A stretch of DNA of 64,000 bases from positions 4,048,239 to 4,112,238 of the forward strand of contig NC_133657.1 of the NCBI RefSeq assembly GCF_009905375.1, in the 5' to 3' direction. The DNA is from Apium graveolens (lineage: Eukaryota > Streptophyta > Magnoliopsida > Apiales > Apiaceae). The notes beneath the pieces are model-generated. The model did no database searches. It saw only the letters and a program-made list of their open reading frames with translations, and was not told the origin of the DNA. Shown here piece by piece: positions 10,393 to 21,299 of the stretch (its first letter is position 1; the number at the start of each line of letters is the position of its first letter). The translations under genes and the position numbers were made by a program.

Positions 10393-11709
10393 TTGCTAAA
10401 TAATTGCTCAATCAGGTTTGTAAGAAATGGCCAACTCACCAGATCACCAAGAAGAAAAAATTCCAATTCAAGACCCAGAAGTAAACCCAGAAACCACCAG
10501 ATGAGCAGACTTGCTCAGCTTTTGCAACAACCCGTGGCCCCTAAAGTTGGAAACTTCAAACACTTTCAATCTGTTCATCCCCCAGAATTCCTAGGTTTTC
10601 CAGATCCGATAAAAGCACATTCGTGGTTAAGAGAAATGGAAAAAGCGTTTGAGTTAGCAGAAGTTAAGAATGACAAGAAAGCCCAGTATACGAGTTATTA
10701 CCTTAAAGATGAAGCGAGCTTCTGTTGGGAATCTTCGAAGGCGTTGCTGGAAGGAAAGGACTTAGCATGGGAGAAGTTTACTGAAATGTTTCTGGAGAAA
10801 TATTTTCCAAGTTATATGCAAGATCAGTTGGAGATGAAATTTCTGGACCTTAGACAAGAAGATATGTCGGTAGCGGAGTATGAAGTGAAATTTTCGGAGC
10901 TGTCTAAATTCGTACTTGAGTATGTAAATACGGAGGCAAAGAAGGCTAAGAGGTTCCAACAGGGACTTAAGCCATGGATTAGAAGTCAAGTGGCATTGTT
11001 GGAGATCAAGAATTATGCCGCCTTGGTACAGAATGAAATGATAGTAGAAGGAGAGCGTGAAGCTGCGAAGAGAGAAAATAAAGGAAGAAAAAGGAAGTTT
11101 GAAAGATCAGAGCAAGAGCAAGGAAGTTCAAAGTTTAGAGGAAAGTTTGGTAGGAATGGTGGAGGTCAGAATCAAAAGATTCAGAAGTTTAAACCTGGTA
11201 ACGGAGCCCAGAAGAACCGTTTCCAGAAAGCAGGTCAACCGGGAAAGGATAACAGACCTCAGATTCAAGAATGCAAGGTTTGTGGAAAGAGACACCCGGG
11301 AAGATGTAATAAGTTGGACGTGACATGTTTCAAGTATAACCAGAAAGGGCATTACTCATCGGAGTGTCCAAATGGAGCAAAGAATCCTGACTTGGCTTGT
11401 TTCAAATGTGGAAATGTGGGCCATATGGCCAGAAACTGCAATGAGCCTGTTCAGAAGGCCAATGTTCTTAGGATTGCTAGACCGCCGTCTCTCCCAGCAC
11501 CGTCAGCTCAACCCAGAGCTAGGACCTTTAATATGACAATGAAAGATGCGGTGCAAGATGTGGACGTGGTAGCAGGTATGCTTGTTATTAACTCAGTAAA
11601 AGTAAAAGTATTAATGGATTCTGGAGCAACTAGATCTTTTATTTCTGAAAGTATTCTTGATAAGCTAAATTGTGTTGCGTACCCTATGGAACCTAATTTG
11701 ATTATATAG
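10393..11709 (+). CDS. gag: gag (capsid/nucleocapsid) and start of protease, chromovirus copy A
   Basis: A 438-codon frame. Residues about 55-170 carry the plant Ty3 retrotransposon gag (capsid) domain (KHFQSVHPPEFLG, then AHSWLREMEKAFELAEV). Residues about 294-350 carry a partial CKVCGKRHPGRC motif followed by two CCHC zinc knuckles. In the first (CFKYNQKGHYSSEC) a Tyr replaces the second Cys; the second (CFKCGNVGHMARNC) is intact. Residues about 405-418 contain the aspartic protease motif LMDSGATRSF, so gag and protease are one frame. The frame ends at an in-frame TAG (11707) also present in copy B; the same frame continues beyond it. The first 30 codons are probably not the native start. 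Confidence 0.85.
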   Translation: MLNNCSIRFVRNGQLTRSPRRKNSNSRPRSKPRNHQMSRLAQLLQQPVAPKVGNFKHFQSVHPPEFLGFPDPIKAHSWLREMEKAFELAEVKNDKKAQYTSYYLKDEASFCWESSKALLEGKDLAWEKFTEMFLEKYFPSYMQDQLEMKFLDLRQEDMSVAEYEVKFSELSKFVLEYVNTEAKKAKRFQQGLKPWIRSQVALLEIKNYAALVQNEMIVEGEREAAKRENKGRKRKFERSEQEQGSSKFRGKFGRNGGGQNQKIQKFKPGNGAQKNRFQKAGQPGKDNRPQIQECKVCGKRHPGRCNKLDVTCFKYNQKGHYSSECPNGAKNPDLACFKCGNVGHMARNCNEPVQKANVLRIARPPSLPAPSAQPRARTFNMTMKDAVQDVDVVAGMLVINSVKVKVLMDSGATRSFISESILDKLNCVAYPMEPNLII

Positions 11710-12812
11710 GTAGCAAATCAAGAGAAAGTCATTGTTAATAAAGTTTGTCCTGATTGTGATGTGGATATAGAAGGTAGGCACTTTTCTGCTGAATTAATTC
11801 CTTTTAAGTTAGGAGAATTTGAGGTTATACTAGGAATGGATTGGTTATCAAACCATGAGGCGCAGATAGAGTGTAAAAGTAAGAAGGTGAAGTTAAGAAC
11901 CAAGGATGGCGAGGAAGTGATATTCAAAGGGAAAAGGCAAGAGAAGAAATTTCTAACGGCTATCGAGACGAGAAGATTATTACGTCAAGGATGCGAAGTC
12001 TATTTGGCTCATGTTAAAGACGTGAAAAAAGAATCCGTAAGGATTGAAGATATTCCAATTGTAAGAGATTTTCCGGATGTGTTCCCTGATGAATTGCCTG
12101 GACTACCTCCAGATAGAGAGATCGAGTTTACGATTGATTTGGCTCCTGGAACAGAACCAGTATCGAAAGCTCCCTATCGTATGGCGCCAGTCGAGATGAA
12201 GGAATTGGCAGCACAGTTGCGAGAATTGTTGGATAAAGGAGTAATTCGGCCGAGTGTATCCCCGTGGGGTGCACCAATATTATTTGTAAAGAAAAAGGAT
12301 GGAAGTATGAGATTGTGCATTGATTATCGCGAATTGAATAAGTTGACGATTAAGAATAAGTACCCTCTACCGCGAATCGATGACTTGTTTGATCAGTAAA
12401 AGGAGCTTCGTGTTTCTCCAAGATTGATTTAAGATCTGGGTACCATCAATTAGAGATTAAAGCAGAAGATATACCCAAGACAACGTTTCGAACTAGATAT
12501 GGACACTACGAGTTTTTGGTAATGGCATTTGGTTTGACGAACGCGCCAGCCGCATTTATGGATCTTATGAACATAGTGTTCAAGCAATATTTGGATAAGT
12601 TCGTCATAGTGTTTATCGATGATATACTGATTTATTCCAAGATGGAAGAAGATCATAAGGAGCATTTGAGGATTTCCTTGGAAATTCTGAAAAAGAAAGG
12701 TTGTACGCTAAGCTTTCAAAATGTGAGTTTTGGCTAAAGGAAGTGCAATTTCATGGTCATGTAGTTAATAAAGAGGGAATCAAAGTAGACCCAGCCAAGA
12801 TAGAAGATTTTT
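11710..12812 (+). pseudogene. pol: pol: protease end and reverse transcriptase, broken, copy A
   Basis: The same frame as gag resumes after the TAG with the protease C-terminal part ([15 protein letters not shown]) and the RT N-terminus ([20 protein letters not shown], then [20 protein letters not shown]). It breaks at 12397, where one base is missing compared with copy B. The palm domain continues in another frame from 12516 with the catalytic FIDDILIYS. An extra A in a run near 12690 shifts the frame again and is shared with copy B. The segment ends at a deletion junction (12806/12807) that lacks 422 bases present in copy B, removing nearly all of RNase H. Confidence 0.88.
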
Positions 12813-14520
12813 ACAGATAATAAGAGTTTAAAGTATATTTTCACACAAAAGGAGTTGAATATGAGACAAAGAAGATGGTTAGAGTTGATCAAAGATTATG
12901 ATTGTGCGATAAAATATCATCCTGGAAAGGCAAATGTGGTAGCAGACGCTCTAAGTCGCAAAGAAAGATTGAATATGTTAACGTCGTCGGAGGAATTGAT
13001 CAAGGATTTTAAAAAGATGGAAATAGAAGTGCAGACTCCAAAATTTGGAGGTGAAGCAATATATGCGATGTCATTTCAACCCGAAATTTTGGAAAAGATT
13101 CGATGTTGTCAAGAGCAAGTGATGAATCGCGAAAAGGATAAGTTATCAGGAGAAGAAATCAAAGCTCAAAAGGATGATAAGGGAATATATCGTGTTAACT
13201 CGTGTATTTGGATACCTAATGTTCTGGAGCTAAAGCACAAGATTTTGCAAGAAGCGCATAACTCGAGATTTTCAATTCACCCTGGAAGTAGGAAAATGTA
13301 CCAGTATTTAAAAGAGAGTTATTGGTGACCAAACATGAAAAAGGAAATTGTGGAATGGATAAGTAAGTGTTATACGTGTCAAAGAGTAAATGCGGAACAT
13401 TAGAGGCCAAGTGGATTACTTCAACCACTAGACATACCAGAATGGAAATGGGAACATATCGCGATGGATTTCGTGGTAGGATTACCTAAGACCAAGTCTA
13501 ATCATGATGCGATTTGGATAGTAATCGATCGATTGATGAAGTCAGCACATTTCTTGCCGATAAATGAAAGGTTTTCATTGGAAAAGTTGGTCAAATTGTA
13601 TTTGGATGAGATTGTGATGCGTCACGGAGTTCCTGTATCTATCGTGTCTGATAGAGATCCAAGGTTTAACTCGAGATTTTGGAGACAATTTCATAATCAT
13701 TTGGGAACTAAGCTAAAAATGAGTACGGCATATCATCCTCAGACTGACGGGCAAAGTGAAAGGACAATTCAGACAATTGAGGATATGTTGCGAACTTGTG
13801 CAATAGATTTCAAAGGAAATTGGGACGATCATTTTCCGTTAATTGAGTTTTCCCACAACAACAGTTATCACGCGAGTATTGGCATGCCGCCTTATGAAGC
13901 GTTGTATGGAAGAAAATATAGATCCCCTACGTATTGGGATGAAGTTGGTGAGCGTAAATTAATTGGCCCAGAGCTAGTTCAACAAACGAAAGAAAAGGTG
14001 GAAATGATTCGGAAAAGATTAATTGCTGCTCAAGATCGACAAACGAAGTATGCAAATTAAGAACGAAACGGTGTGCAATTCGAACCTGGAGACAAAGTCT
14101 TGTTAAAGATATCTCCTTGGAAAGGTTTAACCAGATTCGGAAAGAAAGGGAAGTTGAGTCCTAGGTATATTGGACCATTCGAAGTATTGCGACGAGTTGG
14201 AAATGTAGCATATGATTTGGCGCTACATCCACAAATGCAACATCTACACAATGTATTTCATGTGTCTCTTCTAAAGAAGTATAATTCTGATGCGAGCCAT
14301 GCGATCGAATTGGAACCAGTGGAAATTCAACCAGATTTGTCTTATATGGAACAACCAGTTCGAATCTTAGACTGAAAAGAGAGGACACTTAGAAATAAAG
14401 TTGTACCTCTAGTCAGAATGTTATGGAGAAATCCAATAGTGGAAGAATCAACTTGGGAATTAGAAAGTGAAATGAAAGAAAAGTATCCCCATCTATTTGC
14501 TTTAGACTATATTCTGGGGA
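12813..14520 (+). pseudogene. pol: pol: RNase H tail, integrase and chromodomain-like C-terminus, copy A
   Basis: The RNase H end ([17 protein letters not shown]) leads into the integrase. The HHCC zinc-binding part is split by a TGA at a Trp-Trp position (13326, shared with copy B) and by a copy-A-specific TAG in the following segment. The catalytic core is readable from 13464: first Asp in MDFVVGLPK, second in VSDRDPRFNSRFW, Glu in ERTIQTIEDML. A shared extra T near 14056 shifts the frame before the C-terminal GPF-type module (SPRYIGPFEVLRRVG, HNVFHVSLLKKY). A further in-frame TGA precedes a chromodomain-like end (LWRNPIVEESTWELE) that reaches a TAA just before the polypurine tract. Confidence 0.88.
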
Positions 14521-14532
14521 ATAAATCCTTTT

Positions 14533-14545
14533 AAGGAGGGTAGAT
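14533..14545 (+). other. Polypurine tract
   Basis: AAGGAGGGTAGAT directly precedes the 3' LTR, the position and composition expected for the plus-strand primer. Confidence 0.8.
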
Positions 14546-15562
14546 TATGACGACTGAGAATTTTGCGACGTAATTAAGTCAATAAAGTATAATTTATGTG
14601 AAGTGATTATAAAATATGTGATTAAGTGATGATTAATTGTCTTTATTGTATATTAGTATCTGGGAGCGTAGATAGACGCGTTCCAATTTAAAGAGTCAGC
14701 TTAGGAGTTAAGCTGTGTTGTCGGGCCGTCAGGCATAACAGAACCCGTCCTAAAAAGGGATTAAAGTATTTAAAATGTGAAATATGTGTTATTATGTGAA
14801 ATGAATGTTTAAGTAAAGTATTGTGTTCTAGTGACGTGTCGTTCGGTAATGATATTGTGAAGCGTAATTGAAACGCTAAGCGTCGGGCCGTTAGGAAGAA
14901 CGTGACCCGGTACGCGAAAAGAGGAATAATGATAAAAAGGGAAATTTTTATGATCAGACATAAGTGGTGATGTGTGAGTATACGTGCTTGCTTGTCTGTA
15001 TGCGTGATTATGTGATCTGTTGATATTATTAAGGGAATTATTTGATTTAAATAAGGTTTATTTAACCTTTGCACATTTTTATAAAATTATCTGAGTAAGG
15101 TAAAGGCATGAGGTTTGTTTTGTTATCTCCAAAAAAGTCTTAGAGACTTTCTAAAAATTATAGACGGATTTATTTCATGATCGTTGCTTTTTAAAATGAT
15201 TTTTATGTGTTAAAATGTTATTTTTAGCGTGAGCTTGAAAAAATCATATATAATCAACCGTACGCTCAAAAGTTTATTATGAGTAATGGTTGGAAAGCTA
15301 ATTTCGAGATCTACATTTTAAAATTATTATTTGTTTCATTCTCATATTTTCTGAGAGAGCTATCTTGTGTTAAATGCAATCTTTGATAAAAAAGAAAAAG
15401 AGAAAGGAGAAAATGAAATTAAAAAGTTTGGCACATGACCATTTTACCCCTGCCAAGCTCTTATAAAAAAAAACCACCTCCCCGCCCTTTTTCTTTCTTT
15501 TCACCCGGCCACTCCCTCATTTCTTTTCTCTCTCACTCTCGAAGTCTCTCTCTCTCTCTCTC

Positions 15563-15629
<67 letters not shown>

Positions 15630-18600
15630 CCTCTCGGTACATCTCTCTTCTTCACTTGGTTTTTATGGATTCTTCCATAAAACTTCATCTTTGTTCCACA
15701 TATAAGCTTTGATTCAGTTGCATGTGTGGTTTGGTACTTGCATGCGAGTGTGTGTGTGTATGTGTGTGTGTGTTTAGGTTCGGTTTTGCCGAGTTCTTGT
15801 TTTGTAGAACCAAGATGATGTGATTTTGTGATGATTATGTCTTGCATTTGTTTGTTGCTGTGATTTTTAGAAGAAATCGGGGGGTTTTGAGGTTGGACAC
15901 CCTCGAATGAGGGCACCACCGTGAACCACCGTCACCGGTGATGAACTCCGGTGAACCGGTGGTGAGTTATGATGTGTAAACTGAACTCTACACTATATAA
16001 ACTCGAATTTTAGTGTTTGCATGTGGTGTTTTCTATAAAGCAGAATGGGTTTTTGATTTTAAAAGAAATTAAGTTGATTTTTGATATTGAAATTGATGGT
16101 GGATAGTTGTTTATAGAAAGTATAGAATAATTAAAATTGATTAGTGATTTAAACTTAAATTGATGCATACATGTTGTGATTTAGGTTAAATTCGAATTCT
16201 TAGATTTGTGTTAAGAAATTTGGTTGGTTTAATTGATAAAATGACTTGTGAACAATGTGTTATGGAGATTGTTAGATGACTTTGGGATAGAACGAAGTGT
16301 GAAGTTTATTTGAACTATGCATGTTGATCTATATGGTTAGGGCCGAATGATTACTTTGTGTCAATAAAGAAATTAATCAAATAAACTTGTGTGATTTGAA
16401 ATTGGTGTTGATTGTTCAATAATTGTTGAAATTAAGATTATAGTTAAGTTTGCATGTGGATTTAGAGTCATGCATGTAGAGATAAGTGAATGCATGTACG
16501 GTTAATTGGAAAATTCGACTAAGGTTTTATGCTGTTAAGTGATGATTTGATGTAAATGAGTGTTTGATATAATGAAGAGATGAATTTGAATTGCATGTGA
16601 GCATGTATGTATGTTTTGGTTCGAATTATTGTTGATAAAGGAAAGGTGTTAGTTTAAATGTTGGATTATGCTAAGATTAAAGTTGCATGGTGAAATTGTT
16701 TTAGAAATTTGATTGTATATATATGGTCATGGTTCAAATTTTGATGTTAAAAAAGAGGAAAATGATTCTTTTTAAAGGTTTTTGATTGTGCTATATGTTT
16801 ATGTGAGCTAAGGTGGAAATTGATTGATTTTGTGGTTGGTATTTGCAAGAAGGCCGAATAGGCCATATGAACTTAGAATTAAAACTTGATTTGTGGTAAT
16901 TAAAGAATGATTGGGTGTGTATATGGGAATATCTATGGATTTGGTTGTTTGAATGTGGTATGTGATTTGAATTAAGGAATAAAAGAAAAAGGAACTAAGT
17001 TGATTGATTTTAAAAGCTATAAGTGATAGTTATGGTCGTAAAGATTTAGTTGTGAATGCATCGTGTTCTCGTATGAGTTATAATCGTTTGATTTGAAGAA
17101 TTGTCAAGGTTAAGCGAGTATAAGTTGATTATTGAGTATATAAAGATATAAAGGTTATGAAAAAGGAATGTGTTATGTGTTATGTGCATGTGTGTATAAG
17201 CTATACTCGTATAGTTCGAGTCAAGAGAATAATCGAGTTATCGTATTGAGTGAACGTTCCGGGAACGAGAGTTGAGAATCTAATTAAGGTTTTGGTTTTG
17301 ATTGTAGATTCGGAGCGTGAGGGCATTCAGGCTAGGAAAGGGAAAGGTGTACTAGGTGGCAGTAGTTCAACCTTCAGGAAAGCGAATTCAGGCAAGTAAC
17401 TCTAACTACTTGTGTAAATGGTTATAGAGAGGATATTGTTCATGCCATGTAGAGTATTGAATTATTAAAGTAACGTACCCTTGTTATTGATTATTGAGAT
17501 ACCTTGTCATTGATCTTATGAGCTTGTCATTGATAGTTTATTGATTCAGCCCATTGGTAACCATTTTCTTGTTTTGATCACTTAATATACCATGAATTGT
17601 TGTAAACCCTATAAGTACCTTTACGAACCCTTTTTAATGATGCTTCATTCCTTGTTTACCTTGTCCATTATTGATCCTTGAAACGGTTTTGATTTCCCTA
17701 ACTTGAGAACCATGTTATCATTGATCTAGATCCCTAGGATTGAACTTTGCTTATCTCTAATTCATTCCCTTAACTTTGAAATTCTTGAAATTGAACTTAC
17801 GAATGAGTTTCGACTTGAAAAAGTCCGAATGATTTCATATTCTTGGTAAATGTAAAATGAATTTAGTAAACCTATCTTTTTCCACTCAAGGTTTTCCAAA
17901 TGAATTCCTGATGGATTGGATTGGGACGTAAGAGGCTAGTGGGACTAGTACTGTTATAGTAAGAGGCTAGCGGGGTTAGTCCAGTTTAAGGATGAAATTA
18001 TGCCATTGGTACCTTAAAGACCGGATGGAGGTCGGTACGGGCTGATCACCCGTATTATTATGAAATGAAAGATAATGTGGTCCAATCAAGGGTTCCATAA
18101 TGATTTTAAAAAGGAACTGAAATTTCCTATTCAGTAATTGATTCCTTGAAAATGAAAAAGATTTATATTGCTTTGAAAAGAGTTGATTGTGATATTGTGA
18201 AGCTTAAAGCTTGTGAACCCTGATTTTTGATTCTGTTGATCATATAATTGATTCCTTATAATGAAAGGATTTGTCGCTTTCCATTTGAAAGATCTGTTTT
18301 GATCCTTTAATGATTTGTGATGAATGTCGGCTTTCACCCTGCTTTGAGCCTTGTTCCTTGAAAGCCCAAAATTTTCTTCATAACCCCTTTTATAACCTGA
18401 AAGATAGAAATCTGCCACCTAGAACTGATAAAGTAGAATGCCCTGAGATCAGTAAAGTATATTGTGAATTTTGTATGGTAGAACTGTTGTTTAGTTACTT
18501 GCTGAGTTTTATAATCATATGTTTTGTTTTAATCTAACCATGGCAGTTAAGCAAAAAGATGGTCAGGCTTAGGCGCACTGCTCGTAAGAGCGTACCTGGT

Positions 18601-18906
18601 GGTCCCTATCGTGTTGAGGGCTTCTGGTTGCCAGAGCATGTAGTAAAGTTTTTGAGTGAGCAAGCGCTTAGCCAGAGAGTTGTAAAGATACAATGGGTTA
18701 TCTGTCGGTTCCAAGCCGGGATCGACTATGAATATTTGATTTTATTTTGGGGTTGTAAGTTATATTTTATGGTTGGTAGTTGTAATCTTGTCTGATACTT
18801 TATCCTGTTTGATCCTGTTAGTAGCTAATCGGGGTTTATGTTTATTTAATTAGAAGATTAAAGATGTGTGGGTCCTCATTTCCTAACCCCGAGATTGAGG
18901 GCGTCA
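14546..18906 (+). repeat. 3' LTR, chromovirus copy A
   Basis: Homologous to 4834-9153 over its whole length and ends GGGCGTCA next to the CTGGA target duplication. It begins TATGACGAC rather than TGTGACGAC, a change it shares with the copy-B 3' LTR. It contains an expanded CT microsatellite at 15545-15625 and the H3-like exon sequence at 18559-18639 (MVRLRRTARKSVPGG), where the donor dinucleotide context is CAT|GTAGTA rather than CAG|GTAGTA. Confidence 0.92.
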
Positions 18907-19414
18907 CTGGATATTGGATGCCAAGGCCGGATGACTCTATTTTGTTTTGATATGAGCACATTAAAATAGTGACTTGACTGCTAGACTGCTAGTACTAGTT
19001 CAGTCTTTTGAATTGAATTTGTCTTTATATTAAATACTTGTAATGTATTTTGGTCTGCCCTTGGTAGATGGTACTAATCTAGTAGAATATTAGCATGTAG
19101 TACTAGCAGAAGTGTAATGAAGACAGATAATGTAATGAATACATGAATGCAATATTTGATCTTGTAGTATGCAATATTTGCTAAAAAATTATGTCTTTTT
19201 AACAAGTTTGAGTTCGAGTCAAGCCGAGCCGAGCCGAACTATCGAGTTCAAGTTGTAATCGAGTCATGATTATACTCGGCTCAACTCGTAAATATAAATG
19301 GGCAGAAAACTTGGTTCGAGCTCGACTCGTATACATTATCGAGCTGAGCCGGGTCACCATAAATGAGTTCGAGCTTGAGCTGCCGCGAGCAGCTCGGCCT
19401 GAATTACAGCCCTA
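18907..19414 (+). mobile_element. hAT right arm
   Basis: Continues the hAT after the nested retrotransposon, from the second CTGGA. It is non-coding; 19205-19400 is packed with CGAG/CTCGAC/GAGCC words mirroring the left subterminal region (3050-3235) in inverted orientation, and it ends with the right TIR. The counterpart in copy B lies beyond the window. Confidence 0.7.
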
Positions 19415-19602
19415 CCCGAGGGCATCATCAAGAACTGCATTTTGGCTTGATTATATACAACATAGAGATACGTAGGCACCTTTTGAGAACCGTTTAGTCT
19501 CGAACACAAGTGCAGCCATTAAAAACCGAAACTCACAAATCATATCATTAAAGACAATCACAACCCTAGTTTTTATTCCATAATATTTGGCGTCATATGT
19601 CG
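19415..19602 (+). mobile_element. Tat-lineage LTR end and primer site
   Basis: This stretch resumes the LTR interrupted by the hAT. A CCA at 19580 is followed within eight bases by TGGCGTCATATGTCGG (19588-19603), which fits the conserved TGGCGCC-type primer region found just after Tat/Athila LTRs. The change from GCC to GTC looks like decay. The downstream gag-pol relic of the same lineage supports the reading. Confidence 0.55.
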
Positions 19603-20223
19603 GAAGACAACATCAATCATGGTCAACACACGGAGTAGAATCAATGATTGTATCTCGGTGCACTATCTCATCCAAAATTGAGATCCCAACGGACTCTACA
19701 TCCACCACTCGAGGAGGATGAGCTCTCGTGGAAACAACTGAGGCTCAAATCTAGTGGAAAAATCCCCCAATACAAGATCCTCCTTTAGGGACGAATCCCC
19801 CAATCATAGATATGCTTCTAGGGATTAATCCCAACTTCAACCTTTGCACGTGCCACTGAACACCCGACCTGTTTGGTACGAGATGTCGATGATTGTGATC
19901 CCAAGAACTACTAATCCCCCTTTCGGGATGCCTTTGTACCCTGAGATTGGAGGAAGCGATCTCTCATGCCAAGAAGAAGAACAGATGTTTCAATACATCT
20001 GTGGCTTGGCCCTATCCTTGAAGGACATGACTTTTTTGGACTTTGCTCAGAAAGAGATTTAAAATAATCGTAGAAAGAGACCGCTCTGAAGAGGAGGCGT
20101 GCAAGCAACGAGACTGAACAAAGAGGCCACTGTCTGCCTCGAAGGCCAGAATGGACGATTACCCAGGACATCCAAGAGAGGATAATGGCTCATGAAGCCG
20201 AGGTTTAAAGGCTAAAACATGAT
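19603..20223 (+). other. Leader region of the Tat-like relic
   Basis: Between the primer site and the recognisable gag remnant. Contains short frames (for example 19844-20062) that I cannot assign; stops interrupt every frame. The base composition is more GC-rich than the surrounding intergenic DNA. Confidence 0.4.
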
Positions 20224-21260
20224 ATGGAGATGCATCAGCCTCCAAGGCCCACACCAGTAGGAAGATCAAAGGATATTCCTCATGTCATAGATGTGGAATG
20301 TCCGACACCAAGACAAAAGGTTGTTTCTCCAAGGGCCGATCCAACTGACTTAATGCCCCTAGGAGATCCCGATAATCCTAAGCCCTCATTCGCTGAAGAG
20401 ATTATGAACGCCCATATCTGAAAGAAGTTCAAGATGCCCACCAACAAGACATATGATGGTACTGGCGACCCAGTGAATCGTGTGGGGATATTATCCCATG
20501 CCTTGTTGCCACATCCCGTGAACGACGCTATTAAGTGTCGGGAATTCCCTCGAATCCTAGCTGGCATGGCTCAAAGACGGTACATCCGTTAACCCCCCCA
20601 ACTCGATTGGGTCCTTCAAAGATATAAGCTAGGCTTTCATCAAGTAATTCATCAGTGAAAGAGTGCATAAAAAAGTTCAGTTTCTCTCATGAGCCTTGAA
20701 CAAGGAGTAAAGGAATCCCTAAGAGATTACTTGAACCGATTCATGAAAGAGGACTTGAAGATTCCGGAACTTGATGATAAGGTGGCCATAATAGCCTTAC
20801 AGCAAGGAACTAAGAATGAATACTTCAAGATGTCTTTAGCCAAACGAGCCCCTGAAAACATGCTACAACTTCAAAAGAGCCGAAAAGTATATCAAGGTCG
20901 AGAAAAGTATGAAGAAGGAAGTTGCAAGCAATGAGGCCACATGCAACAAGAAGCGAAAAAATAGACCAGAAGTACGATGCCAAGGAAAAATATTCTCGAA
21001 CCGGAAGAACTCTAACTCTGCTTCTAAGAAGAATCAAGGACCGAGGTTCACAAAGTACGCAAGGTTGAACGCTCCAAGGAGCCAAATCCTGTTAGAGATC
21101 GAAAAAGATAAAGAATTCAGATAGCCGAAGCCACTAAGGGGAGACCATGACAAGAAAGACAAATCTCAATATTATAGGTTCCGCAAGGATGTTGGTCATG
21201 ACACCGACGACTGCAAACAACTTAAGAACGAGATTGAGTATCTGATCTGAAGAGAAAAAT
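20224..21260 (+). pseudogene. gag: gag relic of a Tat-like Ty3 element
   Basis: Several broken frames read as one gag. A Pro-rich segment (20224) is followed, after a TGA, by KTYDGTGDPVNRVGILSH and then CREFPRILAGMAQRR, the capsid signature (YDG..DP..H, ...CR.FP..L.G.A..W) of Tat/Athila-type elements. Next comes SLEQGVKESLRDYLNRF (20689 on), and after more stops the nucleocapsid-like YYRFRKDVGHDTDDCKQLK near 21170, in which the first Cys of the knuckle is lost. At least four stops and frame changes are visible. Clearly older than the chromovirus nested in its LTR. Confidence 0.8.
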
Positions 21261-21299
21261 ATGGCCGATTCACCAATGGTGAAGATGGCAGAGGTCAGA

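Larger units (their letters stand above)
1..18680 (+). repeat. Segmental duplication, copy A
   Basis: The sequence from base 1 can be followed almost base for base in the stretch beginning at 44670, through the left flank, Tat LTR part, hAT left arm and the chromovirus, up to 18680/63432 where copy B is interrupted. Both copies share the same chromovirus insertion site and the same junction. Copy A starts at the window edge, so its true left end is unseen. Differences are scattered substitutions, microsatellite length changes and a few deletions. Confidence 0.93.
4834..18906 (+). mobile_element. Ty3/gypsy chromovirus (Tekay/Del-like), copy A
   Basis: Complete but inactivated LTR retrotransposon: 5' LTR 4834-9153, primer site 9159, accessory ORF, gag, protease, RT, integrase, polypurine tract 14533 and 3' LTR 14546-18906. 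The 5-bp target duplication CTGGA lies at 4829-4833 and 18907-18911. Domain order PR-RT-RH-IN places it in Ty3/gypsy. The iMet primer site, FIDD active site and chromodomain-like C-terminus suggest the Tekay/Del chromovirus branch. The length is about 14.1 kb because the LTRs are unusually long. A 422-bp deletion relative to copy B removes most of RNase H. Confidence 0.9.
3027..19414 (+). mobile_element. hAT DNA transposon, non-autonomous, carrying a nested retrotransposon
   Basis: Terminal inverted repeats TAGGGCTGTAATTC (3027-3040) and GAATTACAGCCCTA (19401-19414) are perfect over 14 bases, and both subterminal regions are rich in GAGTCG / GAGCCGAGC words. The flanking 8-mers CCTAAAGT and CCCGAGGG are a poor match; in copy B the left one is CCCAAAGT, so they could be a decayed 8-bp target duplication. 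A hATC domain fragment at 4302 supports the superfamily. Without the nested retrotransposon (4834-18906) the element is about 2.3 kb and lacks most of a transposase. Confidence 0.75.

Noticed and set aside
15435..15919. Frames of 81 and 115 codons across the LTR CT tract (also at 5725-6053 and 60187-60574)
   Set aside because: Low-complexity translation of a microsatellite and of promoter DNA.
20280..21085. Minus-strand frames (86-95 codons) opposite the Tat gag relic
   Set aside because: Antisense shadows of a decayed gag.
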